Shown one piece after another: positions 8,146-17,681 of a DNA stretch of 64,000 bases. The position numbers and the translations under genes were made by a program. The notes below the pieces were generated by a model. That model saw nothing but the letters and a program-made list of their open reading frames with translations. It did no database searches and was not told where the DNA came from. The DNA is from Bacteroidota bacterium. Its GTDB lineage: Bacteria; Bacteroidota; Bacteroidia; Chitinophagales; Saprospiraceae. Location of the stretch: the NCBI GenBank assembly GCA_016124585.1, contig WGNL01000016.1, positions 16,578-80,577 on the forward strand, read 5' to 3'. Positions within the stretch are counted from its first letter, which is position 1. Every line of letters begins with the position of its first letter.

Positions 8146-8156
8146 TTACCAAAAAC

Positions 8157-9716
8157 ATGGCATGCGCAGGATGTTCAGTAGGTTCTAAAGAAGCCGGGGC
8201 GCCTTTGGGTTGCGGAAGCAAAGGGAGCTGTGGCTCAGGAAGTTGCAACCGCCTTAATACTTTTGACTGGCTCACCACCATGGAAATCGAAGACGTGGAT
8301 CCATTCCACGTAGTGGAAGTTAGCTTCAAAAACGGCTCACGCAAAGCATTTTATTTCAACCAACCCTATACCCGTGCCAGCACTGGCGACATGGTAGTGG
8401 TAGACACCCAAGCGGGCTGCGATGTAGGCCGCATCTCGCTTTCTGGTGAGCTTGTTCGACTTCAAATGCGCAAAAAACGGGTACCCGTGGACGGCTATTT
8501 TCCGAAGGTAGTGCGAAAGGCCAACGAGCGTGACCTAGAAAAACTGGACCAGGTCCGCCAGATGGAAAAAGAGACGATGATACGTGCCCGGGCCATCGTC
8601 CGCACCCTAAACCTGAACATGAAAGTGGGCGACGTGGAATACCAAGGCGATGGCAAAAAAGCTACGTTTTACTACACCGCTGATGGCCGGGTGGACTTCC
8701 GGGAACTCATCCGTCAGTTTGCTAAGGATTTTAAGGTAAAAATCGAGATGCGGCAAATCGGCGCAAGGCAGGAAGCCTCTAGGGTGGGTGGCATTGGGCC
8801 TTGTGGTCGGGAGCTTTGCTGTTCCACTTGGCTCACCAGCTATCGCACGGTGGGCACCGCCGCCGCTAGGTATCAGAATCTCGCCATCAACCAAGCCAAA
8901 CTTTCCGGTCAGTGCGGTCGCCTCAAGTGCTGCCTCAACTACGAGTTGGACACCTACATGGAAGCGCTTTCCGCTTTCCCCGACGATGCCGACAAGCTCA
9001 AAACAAAGGATGGCATGGCGGTGTTGGTGAAGACCGATATTTTCAAAGGCCTCATGTATTACGGTTTGGAGAAAGACCACGGACGTGGGCGTCTCTACGC
9101 CTTGGACCTTGAGCAGGTGAAAATGATCAGGGCGAAAAACAAACGTGGCGAATTCCCCGATGACCTCGCCAACCTCGTCGCTGCAAGGGAAATTAGCCCT
9201 GCAGATGATGAACCGGAATACAGCGCTGGCGACCTCACAGGTGTGGTCGAACTGCCGATGGAAGAGCGCCGTAAAAAGAAGAAAAAGAAAAAACCAAGCG
9301 GTGACCGGGGTGGAGAGTCTCGCTCACGGGAAGCAAGGCCCGAAAACAAATCCACCAACGATGATACGACCGGCCAGCCTGCCGAAAAGAAGGAAGGCGG
9401 CAATCGTGACCGTAACCGTGGCAGAGGTCGTGACCGCAACCGGGGCGACCGCCGTACAAGTGGTGGCGGTGATGGCCAAGCAGTTGACAAGCCGCAACAG
9501 CCAAGGGAGCCAAGAGAACCCAAAGAACCTCGCCCACCAAGACCACCACAACAGTCCGGCCAAGACCCGAATGCCCCATCCGGCGAACGGAAGGAAGGCG
9601 GCGGACGCAACCGTGGAGGGCGTGGCGGCAAGAACCGCCGTGGCGGACGTGGCGGCGGGCGTGGTGGAAATCCGCCGGGCGGCGGCGCTCCACCAAGTAG
9701 CGGTGGAGGTGAATAA
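8157..9716 (+). CDS. RicT/PSP1-domain protein with long RGG-type basic tail
   Basis: 519 residues from the ATG at 8157. The N-terminus is Cys-rich (six Cys before residue 32). The PSP1 domain follows, with the conserved Cys blocks GPCGRELCCSTWL and SGQCGRLKCCLNYE. In Bacillus the orthologue RicT/YaaT forms a complex that binds Fe-S clusters and stimulates mRNA cleavage by RNase Y. Here the last 150 residues are low complexity, starting with a Lys run and continuing with RNRGRGRDRNRG and Gly/Arg/Pro repeats, like RGG-box RNA-binding tails. It follows holB directly. In many Bacteroidota gldH comes next, but not here. Confidence 0.88.
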   Translation: MACAGCSVGSKEAGAPLGCGSKGSCGSGSCNRLNTFDWLTTMEIEDVDPFHVVEVSFKNGSRKAFYFNQPYTRASTGDMVVVDTQAGCDVGRISLSGELVRLQMRKKRVPVDGYFPKVVRKANERDLEKLDQVRQMEKETMIRARAIVRTLNLNMKVGDVEYQGDGKKATFYYTADGRVDFRELIRQFAKDFKVKIEMRQIGARQEASRVGGIGPCGRELCCSTWLTSYRTVGTAAARYQNLAINQAKLSGQCGRLKCCLNYELDTYMEALSAFPDDADKLKTKDGMAVLVKTDIFKGLMYYGLEKDHGRGRLYALDLEQVKMIRAKNKRGEFPDDLANLVAAREISPADDEPEYSAGDLTGVVELPMEERRKKKKKKKPSGDRGGESRSREARPENKSTNDDTTGQPAEKKEGGNRDRNRGRGRDRNRGDRRTSGGGDGQAVDKPQQPREPREPKEPRPPRPPQQSGQDPNAPSGERKEGGGRNRGGRGGKNRRGGRGGGRGGNPPGGGAPPSSGGGE

Positions 9717-9730
9717 AAGTTCAGAAAAGA

Positions 9731-9766
9731 AAATGGGCCGTGATTTTGAAAAATCATGGCCCATTT
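9731..9766. terminator. Bidirectional terminator
   Basis: AAATGGGCC-TGATTT (9731-9746) pairs with 9751-9766 over 16 positions with one mismatch and a 4-nt loop. It lies between convergent genes ending at 9716 and 9775. Confidence 0.8.
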
Positions 9767-9774
9767 GATTTAGC

Positions 9775-10368
9775 CTATTCAACCACCTCAAATATCAACT
9801 CGTTGCTTTCCAATTGAACGGCTGGAGTTTTAGTGCGTACGATTTCGAGGGCATCTGGATCGCCTCCACATTTAATGTCGGGTTTATTTTCATAAAATAA
9901 CTTGATGCCGAATTTTCCAAGGAGATAACCAATTTTAGGTTGACCAACCCATGCTGTAAGCTTAACTTCTTCCTTTGGACGCAAGGTTATGATTTCAGAC
10001 CTTTTCAAGCCATTATAAGTACCACAGCCTGAGAAGTATTCGAATTTTTCTGGGAATTTTTCTGGGTGTTTTTGATAATAAGGATAATACTCGTCCTTAT
10101 AAAGTGGCATGTCTATTACCCTCCATGACCACATAATCCTAGGTGTCCTCTTTCCTGACAAGCTTCCATCTCCCGGCTGAACCAAGTTTACAAGTTTATC
10201 TCCTTTATTGACAAGGAATACCTCAACATTTGGTATAGCCCCTTTCTTCAATACTATTTCTTTAGCCCTGATTTCCAAGTGTACATCAACGGTGTTTTCT
10301 TCAACTTCAGAGATAGAAGTGCCACCCAAAAAACAAAGGCTGACGAAAAGTAGAACTGCGTATTTCAT
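9775..10368 (-). CDS. Exported protein of unknown function
   Basis: 197 residues with an N-terminal signal peptide (MKYAVLLFVSLCFLGGTSIS). The Cys at 12 is not in a convincing lipobox, so export to the periplasm is more likely than lipidation. The mature part looks like a single beta-sandwich (IRAKEIVLKKGAIPNVEVFLVNKG, IITLRPKEEVKLTAWVG) with two further Cys (in SGCGTY and IKCGGD) that may form a disulphide. I do not recognise the family. It is monocistronic, between a shared terminator and the divergent lpdA gene. Confidence 0.65.
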   Translation of the reverse strand: MKYAVLLFVSLCFLGGTSISEVEENTVDVHLEIRAKEIVLKKGAIPNVEVFLVNKGDKLVNLVQPGDGSLSGKRTPRIMWSWRVIDMPLYKDEYYPYYQKHPEKFPEKFEYFSGCGTYNGLKRSEIITLRPKEEVKLTAWVGQPKIGYLLGKFGIKLFYENKPDIKCGGDPDALEIVRTKTPAVQLESNELIFEVVE

Positions 10369-10436
10369 GTTGAATGCTTAATCTTTAAGTCAATGTATTT
10401 ACAAACTTAAAAGCTGCAAAGGTGTTTTTCAAGCCC

Positions 10437-10464
10437 TTTGTCTTAGGAAAGGCATTTACCTTTG
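10437..10464 (+). promoter_or_regulatory. lpdA promoter
   Basis: TTTG at 10437-10440 and TACCTTTG at 10457-10464 with a 16-nt spacer match the Bacteroidota consensus. The leader to the ATG is about 45 nt. Confidence 0.7.
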
Positions 10465-10514
10465 CACCCACCCAAAAAACAATTCAACAATACAGCAATC
10501 AAACTATCAATTAA

Positions 10515-11918
10515 ATGAAATACGACGTTACCGTCATCGGTTCTGGCCCTGGCGGCTATGTGGCCGCCATCCGTTGTGCCCAATTGGGCCTCAAAACCGC
10601 CATCATTGAGCGCTACCCGGTGCTTGGTGGCACCTGCCTCAATGTAGGTTGCATCCCTTCCAAGGCGCTGCTCGACAGCTCCGAACATTACCACAATGCC
10701 AAACACAAATTCGAGGTACACGGCATTGGCGTCACTGGTCTGAAAGTCAATATGCCGCAAATGATCAAGCGCAAGGGCGAGGTCGTGGAAGCCAACACCA
10801 AGGGCATTGAGTTTTTGATGAAAAAAAACAAGATTGATGTCTTTACGGGACATGGCTCGTTCTTGACTGCCAATAAGATCAGCATCGCAAAAGCCGATGG
10901 CACGAAGGAGGAAATCGAAACCGACAAGACCATCATTGCCACAGGCTCGAAGCCAATTGTACCGGAAGCATTTAATTATGATAAAAAACGGGTCATCACC
11001 AGTACCGAAGCCCTCAATATTGACTTCGTGCCAAAACGCATGGTGATCATTGGCGGGGGTGTAATTGGTCTAGAATTAGGCTCTGTTTATGCTCGGCTCG
11101 GCACCGAAATCGAAGTGGTGGAGTACATGGACCGCATCATCCCGACGATGGATGGCGATTGCAGCAAGGAACTTCAGCGGGTACTGAAGGCCCTTGGCTT
11201 TAAGTTCCACCTTGGCCACAAAGTAAACACCGTAAAGGCCAGCAAAACTGGCGTAACCGTTGAAGTGCAGAAGCGGGACAGCGAGGAAACTTTTTCCCTC
11301 AAGGCCGACTACTGCCTCGTGGCTATTGGCCGCAGGCCCTACACCGACAACCTCGGCCTCGAAAACGTCGGAATCCAGAAAGACGAGCGGGGCCGCATCG
11401 CCGTGGACAAGCACCTACAAACCAACGTACCCGGCATCTACGCCATCGGCGATGTGATTCAAGGCGCCATGCTTGCCCACAAGGCCGAAGAAGAAGGTGT
11501 CTTCGTGGCAGAAACCATCGTCGGTCAGCAGCCGCATGTGGACTATAATCTTATCCCTGGTGTAGTTTATACTTGGCCGGAAGTAGCTGCTGTTGGCCAA
11601 ACGGAGGAGCAGTTAAAAGCAGCTGGCGTACCTTACAAAGTAGGCAAATTCCCGATGAAAGCCCTTGGCCGTTCCCGTGCCAGCACCGATACAGAAGGCA
11701 TGGTGAAAATATTGGCACATAAGGAAACGGATGAAATACTCGGCGTCCATATTGTGGGCGCAAGGGCTGCCGACTTGATTGCTGAGGCAGTGGCGCTCAT
11801 GGAGTTCCGTGCCAGCGCTGAGGACTGCGCCCGCATGAGCCATGCACACCCGACCTATGCCGAGGCGATGAAAGAGGCGGCGTTGGGAGCGACAGCGAAT
11901 CGAGCGATACATATTTAG
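10515..11918 (+). CDS. lpdA: Dihydrolipoyl dehydrogenase
   Basis: 467 residues, full length. The FAD-binding GSGPGGYVAAIRCAQLG begins at residue 9, the redox-active disulphide is in GGTCLNVGCIPSKALL, the NAD-binding motif is GGGVIGLELGSVYARLG, and the catalytic His-Glu pair lies in AHPTYAEAMKEAAL near the C-terminus. It is the E3 component that reoxidises lipoyl groups of the pyruvate and 2-oxoglutarate dehydrogenase complexes or of the glycine cleavage system. No E1/E2 genes are adjacent, so it may serve several complexes. It has its own promoter and a strong terminator. Confidence 0.97.
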   Translation: MKYDVTVIGSGPGGYVAAIRCAQLGLKTAIIERYPVLGGTCLNVGCIPSKALLDSSEHYHNAKHKFEVHGIGVTGLKVNMPQMIKRKGEVVEANTKGIEFLMKKNKIDVFTGHGSFLTANKISIAKADGTKEEIETDKTIIATGSKPIVPEAFNYDKKRVITSTEALNIDFVPKRMVIIGGGVIGLELGSVYARLGTEIEVVEYMDRIIPTMDGDCSKELQRVLKALGFKFHLGHKVNTVKASKTGVTVEVQKRDSEETFSLKADYCLVAIGRRPYTDNLGLENVGIQKDERGRIAVDKHLQTNVPGIYAIGDVIQGAMLAHKAEEEGVFVAETIVGQQPHVDYNLIPGVVYTWPEVAAVGQTEEQLKAAGVPYKVGKFPMKALGRSRASTDTEGMVKILAHKETDEILGVHIVGARAADLIAEAVALMEFRASAEDCARMSHAHPTYAEAMKEAALGATANRAIHI

Positions 11919-11935
11919 ACATACATCGCAGATTA

Positions 11936-11971
11936 AAATAGGTGGCTTCTTATGCAAGAAGCCACCTATTT
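11936..11971. terminator. Bidirectional terminator after lpdA
   Basis: A perfect 16-bp stem (11936-11951 with 11956-11971) with a 4-nt loop and T-rich flanks. The stop codon of the convergent gene lies inside the right arm. Confidence 0.92.
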
Positions 11972-13939
11972 CTTTTTCAATACCACCTGCTCGCCCATTT
12001 TCTCTGCCACTAGTGACATCATTTGTTTTAAATCTGGATACTCTTCTGGCTGGAATACAATCTTTTTTATCTGAAGCCTTGAATTAATATGCAATTCATC
12101 CGCTCCTTTTTGCTCAATGTTGAAGACATAGGAGCCACTATTGGATTGCAATATAATCTTGGAGGATTTTGGCAATGACTCCACCTCATATCCCGGCGGC
12201 AATTTTAATTTCATGATATATTGCTCCAAAAAAGGCAGCCCAAAATCAATGGGGAATTTCCGCTTCTCTTCCTTGAACATATTCTCATTAAAATTGGAAA
12301 ACAATATGGGAGAAAAGTATAGATAATCACCGCTCAACTGTGCCGCATCTATTATTTTAAAACTTAGGGTATCGTTAAACAATATGGTAGGTGTGTTCAC
12401 GTCGCTGTGCCGGAGCGTATCCTTTTCAAACCCTGGAAACTTCTCCAACATTCTTTTATTCCAATAATCATGGGTATCGTCCGTCTTGTAGTGCTGCCGC
12501 TCCAATATGGCATTATAGCCCCGATACGTGGCTAATAAATTACCATTTATATGGCCATTCTCATCCATTGCCACATCATAATTATAATAGTCGGTAGCAT
12601 CGCTAGGCGACACAATGGGTATCCAAAAAGCCGTATCCGGTTTCAACAAAAGCCCTTGCCCATTGAGCGCTTCCATATCGGGGTAATTGGGTGGACGCAG
12701 CGGATCCAGTGCATCCATAATGATGACCGAACTATCCACCACCACTTGCACTATCATGTGGTCGAACTGGTCAATGAGCGGGAAATCGGTGTAGGGGCGT
12801 CCGTTCGATCGGGTACTGAGCAGCACAGGATTGGCCTCAAAACTATCCCTGCGCAGCAACGCCAAAAGCAGTAAATTCAATTCCCCGCTACTGCCCCGCC
12901 GCTCCTGGTATATCGTATCAAGCGGAACCATACGTTCCAATGAAAAACTGTAATTATGGTTCCAGTTCATATTATTGGCTATATACCAATAATATGCCTC
13001 GGCCCGCTCACGGGAGCGGGGTGCACCTTGTATATTCGGCAATATTTCGGCAGCGGCAAGCGCAGTGTTTTCTGGCATTTCATATTGTCGGCCAAACCAC
13101 GGCAACAAATGGAGCATATCCTTGAAGTCTGACCAGTTCTTATTCACACTTATGGTTTTATAAAAGAACTGTAGTTCCGATAATTGGAACTTTATTTTCA
13201 CCAAACAGTCATTAACTGAAGCAATATACGCCTCCGGCTGAAAGGCGGGCACATCCTTAAAGATAAACCGATTGGAAAGTATATCACAGCGCTTGCCGTT
13301 GCCTTCATAGACAGTATGGCGGGGCGAGTCGTCGGTCAATGCCATATCCCCAGCCCCTTGCAGTATATATGTATATTGGAATTTAGCGGGCAGACCGATC
13401 CTGAATTCACTGAATTTTACCGGAATATCCTCCTGAAAATACCATGACTTCAAATTGCCTTGCCGCATACTCTGCAACTCATATTCATATTCGAGGATGC
13501 AGCCCGGCCCCAATTTCGGGAAGGTAAACTTGGCCATTGTCCACTCATCGCTCAGTTTTTCATAGAATACATCCTTTTTCTTCAACTTCACGACATCGCC
13601 TGAAGGGAGCCGCACCTGCGCCTGCCCAAATATAAACTCCTCTAAACCCCACGCACTCTTGAACGGTATGCCAATATTCCCGGCGTCATAGCCTGTCCGC
13701 TTCAATATCTTGATACGCTTATGGAATTTATACCCAAACTTATACACATTGTCGGACTCCCCTACCGTGCCAAAATGGCAAAGCACCACCGCAGCAGCCG
13801 ATGTATCCGGCTCGTAGCTCGTCATGGCGATGTCCTCTTCAGGTATTTTACCAAAAACAAAAGGTGGTGGGATGATGGCTTGGGCATGGCCCTCGTGGGC
13901 AAACAACAGCAAGAGCAGAAGCAATGGTAATTGGCGCAT
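11966..13939 (-). CDS. Exported DUF3857/transglutaminase-like protein lacking the catalytic Cys
   Basis: 657 residues with a signal peptide (MRQLPLLLLLLLFAHEGHAQ). The DUF3857 domain spans about 45-230 and a transglutaminase-fold core about 290-410. At the place where active transglutaminases have G-[DEV]-C, this protein has RRGSSGELNLLLLALLR, so the nucleophile is Ser or absent. The later His-Asp region is recognisable as QFDHMIVQV and IIMDALDP. Members of this Bacteroidota family are periplasmic and of unknown role, and the missing Cys suggests peptide or glycan binding rather than catalysis. A minus-strand -7 box (TATTTTTG, 13957-13964) lies just upstream. Confidence 0.85.
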   Translation of the reverse strand: MRQLPLLLLLLLFAHEGHAQAIIPPPFVFGKIPEEDIAMTSYEPDTSAAAVVLCHFGTVGESDNVYKFGYKFHKRIKILKRTGYDAGNIGIPFKSAWGLEEFIFGQAQVRLPSGDVVKLKKKDVFYEKLSDEWTMAKFTFPKLGPGCILEYEYELQSMRQGNLKSWYFQEDIPVKFSEFRIGLPAKFQYTYILQGAGDMALTDDSPRHTVYEGNGKRCDILSNRFIFKDVPAFQPEAYIASVNDCLVKIKFQLSELQFFYKTISVNKNWSDFKDMLHLLPWFGRQYEMPENTALAAAEILPNIQGAPRSRERAEAYYWYIANNMNWNHNYSFSLERMVPLDTIYQERRGSSGELNLLLLALLRRDSFEANPVLLSTRSNGRPYTDFPLIDQFDHMIVQVVVDSSVIIMDALDPLRPPNYPDMEALNGQGLLLKPDTAFWIPIVSPSDATDYYNYDVAMDENGHINGNLLATYRGYNAILERQHYKTDDTHDYWNKRMLEKFPGFEKDTLRHSDVNTPTILFNDTLSFKIIDAAQLSGDYLYFSPILFSNFNENMFKEEKRKFPIDFGLPFLEQYIMKLKLPPGYEVESLPKSSKIILQSNSGSYVFNIEQKGADELHINSRLQIKKIVFQPEEYPDLKQMMSLVAEKMGEQVVLKKK

Positions 13940-13956
13940 GAGCTATATTTAGCCGA

Positions 13957-13983
13957 CAAAAATAAGGGAAATAAAAAGGCAAA
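13957..13983 (-). promoter_or_regulatory. Promoter of the DUF3857 gene
   Basis: On the minus strand TTTG (13983-13980) and TATTTTTG (13964-13957) are separated by 15 nt, 18 nt before the ATG at 13939. Confidence 0.5.
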
Positions 13984-14032
13984 ACAGGGTCACCGCATTA
14001 CATTTTTCATCCTTCTTAATAGCCAATTCCCC

Positions 14033-15481
14033 CTAATTCTTCCACCCCTTCCTTTCCTGCTCCCGGTGGTGCACCACCGCCTTCACCCCGTATTTCTCCT
14101 GGATATGCTTCGTCAACTGGTCAGCAGCGTACACCGAGCGGTGCTGGCCGCCCGTGCAGCCGAAGTTGACGGAGAGGTTGGTGAAGCTGCGCTCGATATA
14201 GTTTTCGATGGCCGGGTCAACGAGCAGGTAGATTTGGTTCAGGAACTCCTCCATATTCGAGTGCAGTTGCAGGAAATTGATGACCGGCTCGTCCCGTCCC
14301 GTCAGTTTTTTATAAGGCTCGTAGAGGCCGGGGTTGTGGATGGAGCGGCAGTCGAAAATGAAGCCGCCGCCGTGGCCAGTGGGGTCATCAGGTAGGCCCT
14401 GCTTGTAGCTGAAACTCTGCACGGCCACCGTCAGGAGGCTCGAAGCGCCCTGTGTTTTGTCGAACGGCTCGAATTTTTTGGAAGCCACGATGGCATTCAG
14501 CGCCTTCATCAGTTCCGGCATCTCCATCGGAAACTGCGCATTTTCCAAAATCCATCGCACGTTGCGGATAGCGAATGGAATGCTCTTGATGAAATGCTCC
14601 TTCCGCTCGAACAGCCCCCGGAACCCGTAAGTGCCAAAGGTCTGGATGCTGCGGATAAGCACATAGCCATAGAAGTATTCGAGGAATCTCACCCGATCCA
14701 CGGGCTGCGTTTTTTCCACCGTGTCGAGGTAGTGGTCGAGCAGTTCACGGCGCACGGCATCCGGCACATTGGCCTTGGCCTGGAAGAGCAGCGAGGCGAG
14801 GTCGTATTGCAGCGCACCCTGCCGTCCGCCCTGATAATCGATGAAATACGGCTCGCCACCTTTCACCATGATATTCCTCGCCTGAAAATCCCGGAACATG
14901 AAATGCGAGCAATCCGTCGTCAGCAGGTACTCGGCGAAGCGGTGGGCATCGTCCTCCAACGCCTGCTCATCGAAGGGGATTTTCGCCAGTTTCAGGAAGT
15001 AGTATTTGAACGTGTTGAAGTCCCAAAGCATGCTCTGCTTGTCGAAGGCCGGGCGTGGGTAGCAGACCGAGTAGTCCAGCCCCTCGCCGCCGTGGATTTG
15101 GAGCAGCGCCAGTTTTTCCACTGTTTTATTGTACAACTGCACGAGGTAATCAGGGAACTGGTCGCCCGCTTGCAGCAGGTAGCTGTACAGCGTCGTGGCA
15201 CCGAGGTCTTCCTGGAGGTACACGCTACGGTCGAGGTCTTCGGCATAGATAGCAGGCACGGGCAGCCCCTTGGCATGGAAGTGTTTCGAGAAAGTCACGA
15301 AGGCGTGGTTCTCTTTCCGGTCGAGGTTGTAGGTGCCGATGGCGGTCTTGCTGCCAGCACTCAGTCGGTAATAAATACGGGCTGACCCACTAGGTGCCAG
15401 TGGCAGCACAAGGTCGGGGCTATCGCCGCTCCACTGTTCAAAAAGTTCGGCAAGGGCTGCTTCGATTTGTGTATTGGACAT
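14033..15481 (-). CDS. Fusion of an AmgK-like sugar kinase with a RapZ C-terminal domain
   Basis: 482 residues with no signal peptide. Residues 1-325 have an aminoglycoside-phosphotransferase fold: a glycine-poor N-lobe, then the catalytic loop FMFRDFQARNIMV and the metal-binding DYQGGRQGALQYDLASLL. This resembles the anomeric sugar kinases (AmgK) of cell-wall recycling. Residues 345-482 match the C-terminal domain of RapZ: VQSFSYKQGLP, FIFDCRSIHNPG, the signature GCTGGQHRSV and the final HHRE. In enterobacteria that domain senses glucosamine-6-phosphate. The P-loop half of RapZ is absent, replaced by the kinase. An amino-sugar function is inferred from both halves. Confidence 0.85.
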   Translation of the reverse strand: MSNTQIEAALAELFEQWSGDSPDLVLPLAPSGSARIYYRLSAGSKTAIGTYNLDRKENHAFVTFSKHFHAKGLPVPAIYAEDLDRSVYLQEDLGATTLYSYLLQAGDQFPDYLVQLYNKTVEKLALLQIHGGEGLDYSVCYPRPAFDKQSMLWDFNTFKYYFLKLAKIPFDEQALEDDAHRFAEYLLTTDCSHFMFRDFQARNIMVKGGEPYFIDYQGGRQGALQYDLASLLFQAKANVPDAVRRELLDHYLDTVEKTQPVDRVRFLEYFYGYVLIRSIQTFGTYGFRGLFERKEHFIKSIPFAIRNVRWILENAQFPMEMPELMKALNAIVASKKFEPFDKTQGASSLLTVAVQSFSYKQGLPDDPTGHGGGFIFDCRSIHNPGLYEPYKKLTGRDEPVINFLQLHSNMEEFLNQIYLLVDPAIENYIERSFTNLSVNFGCTGGQHRSVYAADQLTKHIQEKYGVKAVVHHREQERKGWKN

Positions 15482-15696
15482 GAAGTTTGGCAGTATCTTT
15501 TTGTGAAAAATAGTGGGGTAAAAATAGGCGTTCCTTTCAAAGTTACCTGCGCCCCTTTTCCACCAACCAAGTCATGAGTTCTGCTCGTTTTCAAAAATAG
15601 CCAAGGCTTCCGCCTGTGTTTTTTTCAGGAATTTGTGTTATTCGGTAAGCTCCATGCATCTATTGGCCTCTTATCTTTCATCAAAACCTTTCTGCT

Positions 15697-17676
15697 ATGA
15701 AAAAAATCATCGCTTTACTCCTAGCTATTTTTACGCTACATCCTTTCCTTTTTTCACAAACCATCAGCGGAACCGTGCTCAGCGAACGGGGCTACGGCGC
15801 CTCCAAAGTCAAAGTCGAATTCAAGGACAAATCCAATCAAGTGGTCACCAACGCCGATGGCAGCTTCAAAATCGTGGCCACCAAACTACCTGACACGCTG
15901 TTGTTTTCGGCAGCAGGCTTTGAACCGTACAAGGTTATCGTCACGGAAAAGACCTTGGCCGACCCGAATTTTGAGGTGGTTTTGCTGGAAAAAAGGGCGG
16001 AAATGGCGGTGGCGGACAAGGGCTATATTGGCTATTACATCGATGGTGTCCGAATTTCCGAGGACAGAATGGATGCCGTCGCATACGACACGGTCATTGT
16101 TTTCGACCCAGAAACTTATGAAGAGAAAATCACCATCGCACCTAGACCATCAAAAGAGGCGAGTGCGCTCAGCGAGGTGGTCGTCACTTCCCGGAAACCC
16201 TTTGCAAGAAAAAAAGCAAGTATGATGACTACACCCATCATTAGCAGCGATGCTGCGAGTTATGCTTACGATTCTGGGGCGGGTCGCAGTGGCGGTGATA
16301 TTCTCAACGGCAAAACCTTCGTCTCCGACAGCCTAGCCCTGCCTGCCAATCTCTCCCCGAAATCCCGGCTGCTCACCGCTGGCGAGGTCAATGATTTCCT
16401 GAAATGGGAGATGTGGAAAGACCTCAGTGAGGCCGAGTTCAAGGAGTTCAGCGGGTTCTGGGGCATCATGCCGAAGGAGCGGTTTTGTGTGCAGTTGACG
16501 AATGAATCGGGCAATGCCATCGTCGGAGAGCGGGTGAGTTTGGTGGATAAAAAAAGCGGCGAAACCATTTGGCAGGCTGTGACCGACAACACGGGCAAGG
16601 CGGAACTTTGGGCCAATCTTTTTTCCGAAAAAAACAGCAAGGATTTCGTCATCAGGGGTGCAGGTTTTGAGGTGAAAAAGCCCGTCAGCTTTCACAACGG
16701 CATCAACAACGTGGAAGTGAAAATGCCCTGCCAGACCTCCAGTGTGGTGGAAATTGCCTTCGTCGTGGATGCCACTGGCTCCATGTCCGACGAACTGGAA
16801 TTCCTGAAGCTGGAACTGGAAGATGTGCTTCGCAACACCTTTGACCAGTACGACGACCTCGACCTGCGGGCAGGTTCCGTGTTTTACCGAGACCTCGGCG
16901 AAGACTACGTGACCCGCCACATTGATTTCAATGACGACCTGCTCAAAGTGCTGAATTTTATCAAATTGCAATCCGCTGGCGGTGGCGGCGATGAGCCGGA
17001 AGCCGTGGACAGCGCCTTGTCAGTTGCCCTTCGGCAATTGTCCTGGAGTGCTGAAGCCCGCACAAAAATCCTGTTCCTCATCTCCGATGCCTCCCCGCAT
17101 GAAGAGGCCAGAGAGAGCATGAAGACCTTGGTTGAGTTGGCAGCGAAAATGGGCGTCCGCATCGTCCCGTTGGCTTGCAGCGGCACCAACAAAAGCTACG
17201 AATACCTTCAGCGCTCCATGGCACTTGCCACGAACGGCACCTACGCCTGCCTCACCAACGACAGCGGCATCGGCGGCAACCACGAAGAACCGACCACCGA
17301 CAGCTACAAAGTGGAACTGCTGAACAGCCTACTCCAGCGCCTCATTGAGCAGTCTGTTTTTGTACCGGAATGTAATGAGGATAAACAACTACCGCTGCCT
17401 CTCAACCAAGTACCTATCGCCTTTCAGGACAACAATATCGGTGGGCTGAAATCTTTCCCAAACCCAACTTCCGGCAGGCTGACTGTGGAGTTGTGGGGCG
17501 ATTTGGAGGCGGTGTACCTGACTGATTTTACGGGTAAAATATTGCAGCGGCTGCCTGAAGGGCAGGCTTCCCAAAAACTTGACCTAAGCGGCTATCCATC
17601 GGCGATTTACTTCCTCGCCTATTTTACGAAGGATAAAAAACGGGGAACGGAACGGGTGATTTTACAGCGTGGGTAA
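15697..17676 (+). CDS. vWA-domain protein with carboxypeptidase-regulatory-like domain and T9SS type A sorting domain
   Basis: 659 residues. A signal peptide (1-20, ending LFSQ) is followed by a carboxypeptidase-regulatory-like beta-sandwich (TISGTVLSERGYGASKVKVEF, about 22-95) of the kind found at the front of SusC proteins. A linker leads to a von Willebrand A domain at about 350-545 with an intact MIDAS (VVDATGSMSDEL, later ISDASPHEE). The last 80 residues (FPNPTSGRLTVEL to the C-terminal RVILQRG) are a type A sorting domain. It should be exported by the T9SS and bind a protein or surface ligand through Mg2+/Ca2+. Monocistronic, with a palindromic terminator. Confidence 0.87.
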   Translation: MKKIIALLLAIFTLHPFLFSQTISGTVLSERGYGASKVKVEFKDKSNQVVTNADGSFKIVATKLPDTLLFSAAGFEPYKVIVTEKTLADPNFEVVLLEKRAEMAVADKGYIGYYIDGVRISEDRMDAVAYDTVIVFDPETYEEKITIAPRPSKEASALSEVVVTSRKPFARKKASMMTTPIISSDAASYAYDSGAGRSGGDILNGKTFVSDSLALPANLSPKSRLLTAGEVNDFLKWEMWKDLSEAEFKEFSGFWGIMPKERFCVQLTNESGNAIVGERVSLVDKKSGETIWQAVTDNTGKAELWANLFSEKNSKDFVIRGAGFEVKKPVSFHNGINNVEVKMPCQTSSVVEIAFVVDATGSMSDELEFLKLELEDVLRNTFDQYDDLDLRAGSVFYRDLGEDYVTRHIDFNDDLLKVLNFIKLQSAGGGGDEPEAVDSALSVALRQLSWSAEARTKILFLISDASPHEEARESMKTLVELAAKMGVRIVPLACSGTNKSYEYLQRSMALATNGTYACLTNDSGIGGNHEEPTTDSYKVELLNSLLQRLIEQSVFVPECNEDKQLPLPLNQVPIAFQDNNIGGLKSFPNPTSGRLTVELWGDLEAVYLTDFTGKILQRLPEGQASQKLDLSGYPSAIYFLAYFTKDKKRGTERVILQRG

Positions 17677-17681
17677 TAGCT

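Noticed and set aside
9095..9757. Pro/Arg-rich minus-strand frame opposite the RicT-like tail
   Set aside because: It is the reverse reading of the Gly/Arg repeats and includes the shared terminator.
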